Source: VBDM01 sp964430565 (GTDB taxonomy: Bacteria > Pseudomonadota > Gammaproteobacteria > Burkholderiales > SG8-39). From it: a DNA stretch of 64,000 nucleotides. The DNA is taken from assembly GCA_964430565.1 (NCBI GenBank), contig CAYSFD010000057.1, positions 75,855 through 139,854 on the forward strand. The letters run 5' to 3'. The translations under genes and the position numbers were made by a program. The notes beneath the pieces are model-generated. The model was not told the origin of the DNA, did not search any database, and was given only the letters and a program-made list of their open reading frames with translations. This document shows, one piece after another, positions 59,374-64,000 of the stretch. Position 1 is the stretch's first letter. Each line of letters begins with the position of its first letter.

Positions 59374-60333
59374 ATGAGAACCGTTGTCCGCGTCTTCACG
59401 CTTTGGGCCGCATGGATGGTCACGGGGTTTTGCCATGCACAGGAATGGCCCAGCAAGCCGGTTCGCCTGGTCGTGCCGTTCGCGCCGGCGGGGCCCGCGG
59501 ACATCATCGCGAGACTGGTCGGCCAAAAACTGAACGAGTATCTCGGACAGCAAATCATCGTGGACAACCGGGCCGGCGCCGGCGGCAACATCGGCGCCGC
59601 CGCGGTGGCGAAATCGCCGCCCGACGGTTACACGGTGCTGGCGACGACCTCGGCCCTTGTAGTCAACGTTAGTCTCTATTCCAATCCCGGATACACGGAA
59701 CGCGACTTCATCCCGGTCGTGGGGGTGGCGTCGCAGCCCAACATGATTTTTGTCAACGCCAGCGTTCCAGCCGGGACCCTCGCCGAACTCTTCAGTCTCG
59801 CCAAGACTTCGAAACTCGCGTACGCCTCACCGGGCAGCGGCACAACACCGCACCTTACTGGAGAGAATCTGTTCAACGTTCTCGCCAAGCTCAACATGAC
59901 GCCGATCCACTTCCGCGGCGCAGGCCAAGCCGTGGTGGCCGTCGTTTCCGGAGAACCGCCCGTGGGTTCGATGGCGATCTCGGGACCCTTGCCGCAGGTA
60001 AGAGCAGGCAGGCTGCGCGTGCTCGCGGTGTCGAGCGCAAAGCGCATCGCCGCCCTACCCGACGTTCCGACGTTCGCCGAAGCCGGCTACCCGGGAGTCG
60101 AGGACTACACCTGGATCGGGATGTTTCATCCGGCCGGAACGCCCTCGGCGATCGTGCAGAAGCTGAACGAATCGATCAACCGCGCGATCCGCAGCCCCGA
60201 TTTCCGCGAACGGCTGGAAGCGAGCGCTTTCGATCCGCTCGGAGGCTCGCAACAACAGTTCGCCGACTACGTGAAGGCGGAAATCGTAAAGTGGGGGAAG
60301 GTCGTCCGCGAGACGGGCGCGAAGCCGGACTGA
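59374..60333 (+). CDS. Bug/TctC family periplasmic binding protein (7)
   Basis: A 319-residue Bug protein with signal peptide ending MVTGFCHAQ. The ligand loop is WPSKPVRLVVPFAPAGPADIIARLV; VDNRAGAGGNIGAAAVAKSPPDGYTVLATTSALVV and YASPGSGTTPHLTGENLFNVLAKLNMTPIHF follow. AAGGAGGA nine bases before ATG 59374 defines the start; the frame runs back to 58141 but that part is a shadow of the opposite gene. Divergent from the cyclase gene, a common arrangement in which the receptor may bind a substrate of the neighbouring enzyme. Confidence 0.93.
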   Translation: MRTVVRVFTLWAAWMVTGFCHAQEWPSKPVRLVVPFAPAGPADIIARLVGQKLNEYLGQQIIVDNRAGAGGNIGAAAVAKSPPDGYTVLATTSALVVNVSLYSNPGYTERDFIPVVGVASQPNMIFVNASVPAGTLAELFSLAKTSKLAYASPGSGTTPHLTGENLFNVLAKLNMTPIHFRGAGQAVVAVVSGEPPVGSMAISGPLPQVRAGRLRVLAVSSAKRIAALPDVPTFAEAGYPGVEDYTWIGMFHPAGTPSAIVQKLNESINRAIRSPDFRERLEASAFDPLGGSQQQFADYVKAEIVKWGKVVRETGAKPD

Positions 60334-60386
60334 GCGCCACGCGTCGTCAAGGCGAACGCGGGCAGGCTCTTCTGCTTGGGCTCGGA

Positions 60387-61247
60387 TTATTGCCCAAGTA
60401 CCAGTTTCTCGAACCGCCCCGAACCGGGTTTGCCGGGAAACCGGTCGAGCTGCGATCCCATCGCTCGCTCCAGCGTATCCAGCCGCGCCGAAGGCGCGGG
60501 ATGGGTCGAAAACATCAGAGCGAGCTCGCTGTCGGACGCACTCATTGCGTTCAGCATCTGAAGCACCGCTGGCAGGCCGTACGGGTCGTAGCCGGCACGC
60601 GCGGCGAGGACCACGCCCATGCGGTCAGACTCGAATTCGTCGTCCTTGTCCAGGCCGCGCAGCATCAATTCCTTGATGCCGCCGACTAGCTGGTCGGCCA
60701 CTGCCTGATTGCGACTCTTTGAGGCAAACTCCGACAGGACATTCGCCCCAACCTGCAAGCCGGCGCCCTTCTGGACTGCCTTGAGGTGGTGTTTCTGGAC
60801 GACGTGGGTGATCTCGTGGCCGAGCACGCCGGCAAGCTCGGCTTCGCTTTTCAACCGGGCCAGCAAGCCCTTGGTCACCAGGATGAATCCGCCGGGCGTA
60901 GCGAAGGCGTTGACGTTGTCGGACTCCAACACGCCGAACTGCCAAGGCAGATCGGGCCGCTCCGAATGCAGCGAGATCCAGCGGCCGAGCGTATTGACGT
61001 ACTTCTGCAGCTCGGGGTGCGCCATCAGCGGCGCAGCGCCGAGCAGCGTCGCTGCCCATTGCTTGCCGACTTCGATCTCCTGCGGCTCGGTCATTTCGGT
61101 GGTGGCCTTGCCGATGTTCCTTGCGGTGTCAAGCATGCGGTTGAGATCCAACCGGAACTGGGCATGGGCCGGCAACGCGGCGATAGCCAATGTCGCGGCC
61201 ACGGCAAGGGCACGGATTGTCACGGCAGAACTCATTACGTCGGTCAT
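60387..61247 (-). CDS. Exported M48-family metalloprotease
   Basis: A 286-residue zinc protease: signal peptide (VAATLAIAALPAHAQF), HExxH in GHEITHVVQKHHLK, third ligand Glu in FESDRMGVVLA and a short C-terminal THPAPSARLDTLE. It resembles BepA/LoiP-type periplasmic proteases involved in outer-membrane protein quality control. ATG 61247 shares one base with the stop of the upstream SH3 gene, so the two are translationally coupled; an ATG at 61235 is a weaker alternative. Last gene of the three-gene unit. Confidence 0.9.
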   Translation of the reverse strand: MTDVMSSAVTIRALAVAATLAIAALPAHAQFRLDLNRMLDTARNIGKATTEMTEPQEIEVGKQWAATLLGAAPLMAHPELQKYVNTLGRWISLHSERPDLPWQFGVLESDNVNAFATPGGFILVTKGLLARLKSEAELAGVLGHEITHVVQKHHLKAVQKGAGLQVGANVLSEFASKSRNQAVADQLVGGIKELMLRGLDKDDEFESDRMGVVLAARAGYDPYGLPAVLQMLNAMSASDSELALMFSTHPAPSARLDTLERAMGSQLDRFPGKPGSGRFEKLVLGQ

Positions 61248-61759
61248 CACCGTCCCGCGGGACCCGCCGACGGTTTGAGGTAGCCGACCTGCTGGCGCGT
61301 CAAGCCGGCCGATGCGCCGAAGCTTTCCGCTTCTGGCTTGCTCGCGGCGAAGCCCGCCATTTTCTGCAATTCGGCCGTATTGGGCTTCGCATTCTGGATT
61401 TGCTCCTTGTCCAGGCCGCGCACGCCGGTGGTGACGGTCTGTCCGGTGCCGCCGCCGCTCGGACGACTGAGGAAAGAAAGGAAACCGCCGCGCGTCTGAG
61501 TGGAGTGTGCCGCGCCGGTGGTGCGGATTGCGAGCAAGCGCACCCAGCCGTTGCCGCCGGCAGACTCGATTCGCATCCAACCGCCCTGACGCGCGAGGAT
61601 CTTTACCGCCGCCGCCTCCTGAAGCTGTCCGACCACCGCAGAATCGGCCGAGGGCTCTTTGAGGATTTCCGTCGTACGCGCCGCGACGCCCGAGTCCTGC
61701 GCCTGCGTGACCGTAGCGCACAGCAGAAGACAAATACCAATCAGGTGCCTGACCTTCAC
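61247..61759 (-). CDS. Exported bacterial SH3-domain protein
   Basis: A 170-residue exported protein with a signal peptide (GICLLLCATVTQAQ) and one SH3-like domain (ILKEPSADSAVVGQLQEAAAVKILARQGGWMRIESAGGNGWVRLLAIR). The C-terminal third is Gly/Ser/Thr-rich with VRGLDKEQIQNAKPNTAELQKM, which may bind a partner. GTG at 61757-61759 overlaps the cyclase stop (GTGA). It lies between an adenylate cyclase and an M48 protease gene; the SH3 fold suggests binding of cell-wall or protein ligands. Confidence 0.82.
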   Translation of the reverse strand: MKVRHLIGICLLLCATVTQAQDSGVAARTTEILKEPSADSAVVGQLQEAAAVKILARQGGWMRIESAGGNGWVRLLAIRTTGAAHSTQTRGGFLSFLSRPSGGGTGQTVTTGVRGLDKEQIQNAKPNTAELQKMAGFAASKPEAESFGASAGLTRQQVGYLKPSAGPAGR

Positions 61760-63609
61760 GAAGATTTTCTCCTCGGCTCGAACAGTTCGATGGGTTGTGC
61801 CCGTCCCTTCGCCTTATACGAGCCGCGCGGGATAAAGTCAAACGCAAAACTCGCGGGGTCCGCGCCGCCGAGGCAGGCTTGCATCGCTTCGCGTGAGATC
61901 GCGATGCGGCAGCCCGCTTCTTTCGTGAGGCCTTCGATGCGGCTCGCGGTGTTCACCGTGTCGCCGATCGCGGTGTACTCGAGCTTTTGTTCGGCGCCGA
62001 TGAATCCGACGACCGCCGGCCCGGAGTGGATGCCGATGCCAACATCGAACGTCTTGCCGAGCTCGCCGAGCTCGGCCTTGAACTCGAGCAACACCCGTTC
62101 CATCTCGAGCGCCGTCTCGACCGCGTGCCGCGCGTGCTGCGGATCGTCGAGCGGCGCACCCCACATCGCCATGATGCAGTCGCCGATGAACTTGTCGAGC
62201 GTGCCTTGGTTGCGGAACACGACGCCGACCTGACGCGAGAAATAGCGGTTGAGCAAAGCCACGATGTCCTGCGGCGAGCTGATCTCCGACAAGGTGGTGA
62301 AGCCGCGGATATCGGAAAACAGCAGCGTGATGTCGCGGGTCTTGCCCGAGAGCGATTCGATGGTCTCGCCCTGCTCGACGATCTGCTTGACTACATTGGC
62401 GTTGAGGAAACGGCTAAACATCGCCACCGCGGCGAGGCGCGTCTTGCGCTCGCGCAGGTATTCGACGGTGGCGCCGTAGAGGTAGAGCGCCCAGGCGAAG
62501 AGAAGCGGCACCAGCACTGGCAGGATCAACCGTTCGCCCACCGCCCAGCGCGAAGCGCCCAGCAGCAGCGCGCTCGCGATGGCGAGGCCTATGCCGGTTT
62601 CGAGCGCATTGCGGCGCCGGCGCAGCGAAGCCCAGACCGCGGCGAGCAGCGCGAGCGCCAGCAGCAGCGGCAGCTCACTTGGGGTCTCGCGCATCCAGCG
62701 CGCGTTCTTTAAGTTGTCGAGCGCCGTGGCGAGGATTTCCATGCCGGCGTGGGTGTTCGACAGCGGCGTCACGCGCAGGTCCCTCAGAGCGGCCGCGCTT
62801 GCGCCGACGATCACGATCTTGTCGCGAAACGGTTCCGCGCCGGCCGCTGTTGCATCGAGTGCATCGACATAGGAGACATGGCGGAACGCGCCGGGCTCGC
62901 CGCGGTAATGCAGCCGGATAGACTGCAAGTCGGGCAGAGTCGCGCCGAGATGCTCGGCCACCCGTGCGGGCAGCGACGGAATACGCCAGCCCCGCACGTC
63001 CATCGCCACCCAGTAGCGGCGGCCGACGCCGTCGCCGTCGGGATCGGCGAAATTGATCAGGCCGGCGCGCTGCCAGTGCTCGTCGTCGAGCACTTCCGGC
63101 AGCAGCAGGGCCACGCGCGCCTCGCGGTCGGCGCCGGGCGCGGCGCGCAGCGCCAATACGCCTTCCAGGTCGGCAAGCCGCACCGCGTTGGACCCTTCCT
63201 TCTCGGTGAGTCGCACCATCGGGAAAAACACGTTGTCCAGGCCGCGCACCGCCTCGCGGAACTTGCGGTCGCTTTCTTTGGCGTGGGTGTCTCCTTCGGA
63301 GAATAAGATGTCGAATACGATCGCTCGTGGTTTCTGTGCCTGCAGCGCGCGCACCAGCTCGGCGTGGATTTCGCGCGGCCACGGCCAGCGTCCAGCGCGC
63401 GCCTGCATGCGCGCCAGGCTCGCATCGTCGATATCGACAAGGACGATCTGAGGATCGGGTGAGAGCCCCGCCGCCGCTTGGCGCTGGAAGCTGTCGAGCA
63501 GACGGTTCTCCAACGGCGCGAGCAGGTGCAACACGCCGAACTCGAGCGCCCCCAGCAGCGCAAGCAGTAGCGCAGCGATGGAGAGTGCGAGCGGGGCCGG
63601 GGCCTTCAT
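61756..63609 (-). CDS. CHASE2-domain adenylate/guanylate cyclase
   Basis: A 617-residue membrane receptor cyclase. A first membrane helix (SIAALLLALLGALEFGVL) leads to an extracytoplasmic CHASE2 sensor (about residues 30-320, with VLVDIDDASLARM, RAIVFDILFSEGD and VIVGASAAALRD), then three membrane helices, then a class III cyclase domain (about 430-610) with metal Asp in LFSDIRGFTTLSE, FIGDCIMAMWG and the TAIGDTVNTASRIEGL segment carrying the Asn/Arg pair. It should make cAMP (or cGMP) in response to an external signal. ATG 63609 is used. First gene of a coupled cyclase-SH3-protease operon. Confidence 0.92.
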   Translation of the reverse strand: MKAPAPLALSIAALLLALLGALEFGVLHLLAPLENRLLDSFQRQAAAGLSPDPQIVLVDIDDASLARMQARAGRWPWPREIHAELVRALQAQKPRAIVFDILFSEGDTHAKESDRKFREAVRGLDNVFFPMVRLTEKEGSNAVRLADLEGVLALRAAPGADREARVALLLPEVLDDEHWQRAGLINFADPDGDGVGRRYWVAMDVRGWRIPSLPARVAEHLGATLPDLQSIRLHYRGEPGAFRHVSYVDALDATAAGAEPFRDKIVIVGASAAALRDLRVTPLSNTHAGMEILATALDNLKNARWMRETPSELPLLLALALLAAVWASLRRRRNALETGIGLAIASALLLGASRWAVGERLILPVLVPLLFAWALYLYGATVEYLRERKTRLAAVAMFSRFLNANVVKQIVEQGETIESLSGKTRDITLLFSDIRGFTTLSEISSPQDIVALLNRYFSRQVGVVFRNQGTLDKFIGDCIMAMWGAPLDDPQHARHAVETALEMERVLLEFKAELGELGKTFDVGIGIHSGPAVVGFIGAEQKLEYTAIGDTVNTASRIEGLTKEAGCRIAISREAMQACLGGADPASFAFDFIPRGSYKAKGRAQPIELFEPRRKSS

Positions 63610-64000
63610 CGGGCGCAAGTTTGGCGAGGCAGGTCCACTCGATACTTGGCTGGTTGTGGCGTCCCCAAGGGGAGCCACCCTTAACGCGCCCTAGTGGGAA
63701 TTGTCATGTGAGTGGCGAGTCGCCGCCTGAAATCCCGATACGTGGACGGCTTCGTAGTCTGAAATCCTGTTATTGGTATGACCACGAAACCAGCGCTGGT
63801 TGTCACATTTGCGATCGGCTTTGTGATTTCCCCGATCTTCTCGGCGCTATTGGTGCTGTGAGAAGTGGCTCCGTTTGTTTGAACAACTTTCCCCGATTTA
63901 TAAGTGGACTCCGGGCGGATTGGCAAAGGTGCAGAGTTGTCCACGGCGGCGTGCGTCGCTTGCGACGAACGCAAAGCCGCAGTGGGCAACTCGGGGCGCA
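63610..64000. other. Window-end region upstream of the cyclase, no gene recognised
   Basis: The first part probably contains the promoter of the cyclase operon on the minus strand. A 28-codon + strand frame at 63778-63861 is hydrophobic (VVTFAIGFVISPIFSALLVL) but lacks a ribosome site, and a longer minus-strand frame has no recognisable features. Nothing else can be supported. Confidence 0.5.

Noticed and set aside
63778..63861. Hydrophobic 27-residue peptide near the right edge
   Set aside because: Plausible membrane peptide, but no ribosome site, no neighbour context and the window ends soon after; not supportable.
1..64000. CRISPR arrays, rRNA genes, prophage structural genes or transposase genes
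   Set aside because: No regularly spaced repeats, no rRNA landmarks, and no transposase, integrase or phage structural motif were found on either strand.

Overview
The window is GC-rich, densely coded DNA from a proteobacterium, most probably a betaproteobacterium (Burkholderiales-like). The grounds are the lexA-imuA-imuB-dnaE2 SOS mutagenesis cassette, the many Bug/TctC periplasmic binding proteins, the CbpA/CbpM chaperone pair, a GFA protein, a PafA-like phosphatase and a korCAB 2-oxoacid oxidoreductase operon. This assignment rests on gene content read by eye; no 16S rRNA or database search was available.

Layout. 1-5444: 3' end of lexA and the imuA-imuB-dnaE2 cassette. 5647-11913: an unbroken + strand run of branched-chain-type ABC transporter genes (livHMGF), an isoaspartyl methyltransferase with a signal peptide, a two-subunit LigAB-type extradiol dioxygenase and a short MetE-like methyltransferase, readable as an uptake and aromatic-catabolism cluster. 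11981-24386: PafA-like phosphatase, lone xanthine-dehydrogenase-family large subunit, GAF-GGDEF cyclase, a second LigB-like dioxygenase with RidA, an ABC binding protein, an outer-membrane-like lipoprotein, an isocitrate/isopropylmalate dehydrogenase and a secreted esterase, ending in two abutting gene remnants. 24444-31136: an ECF sigma/anti-sigma operon with exported proteins, a small lipoprotein, a heme-binding propeller lipoprotein and a beta-barrel protein. 31189-48395: accessory metabolism rich in Bug proteins, with cbpAM, a HisD/HpsN-like dehydrogenase plus SDR, a cold-shock gene, a ParE/RHH toxin-antitoxin pair with a clear operator, and a truncated MetE-like gene. 48430-53292: the korCAB operon. 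53913-56224: a 3' tRNA-Lys fragment, one large lipoprotein gene and the intact tRNA-Lys gene, looking like a minimal tRNA-nested island. 56471-63609: TPP enzyme, cyclase-family hydrolase, a seventh Bug protein and a translationally coupled CHASE2-adenylate cyclase/SH3/M48 protease operon.

Two themes cut across the window. First, gene erosion: at least five remnants (alpha/beta hydrolase, DUF4139 protein, dehydrogenase 3' end, TctC 3' end, MetE-like 5' end) and a tRNA fragment sit at the ends of intact genes. Second, short GC-rich palindromic repeats occur between genes, inside the kor operon, and twice in frame inside dnaE2. Seven intact Bug proteins are present but no TctA/TctB membrane proteins. 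The most interesting unexplained structure is the roughly 2.2 kb segment bounded by the tRNA-Lys 3' repeat, which carries one probable polysaccharide-lyase-like lipoprotein and no recombinase.
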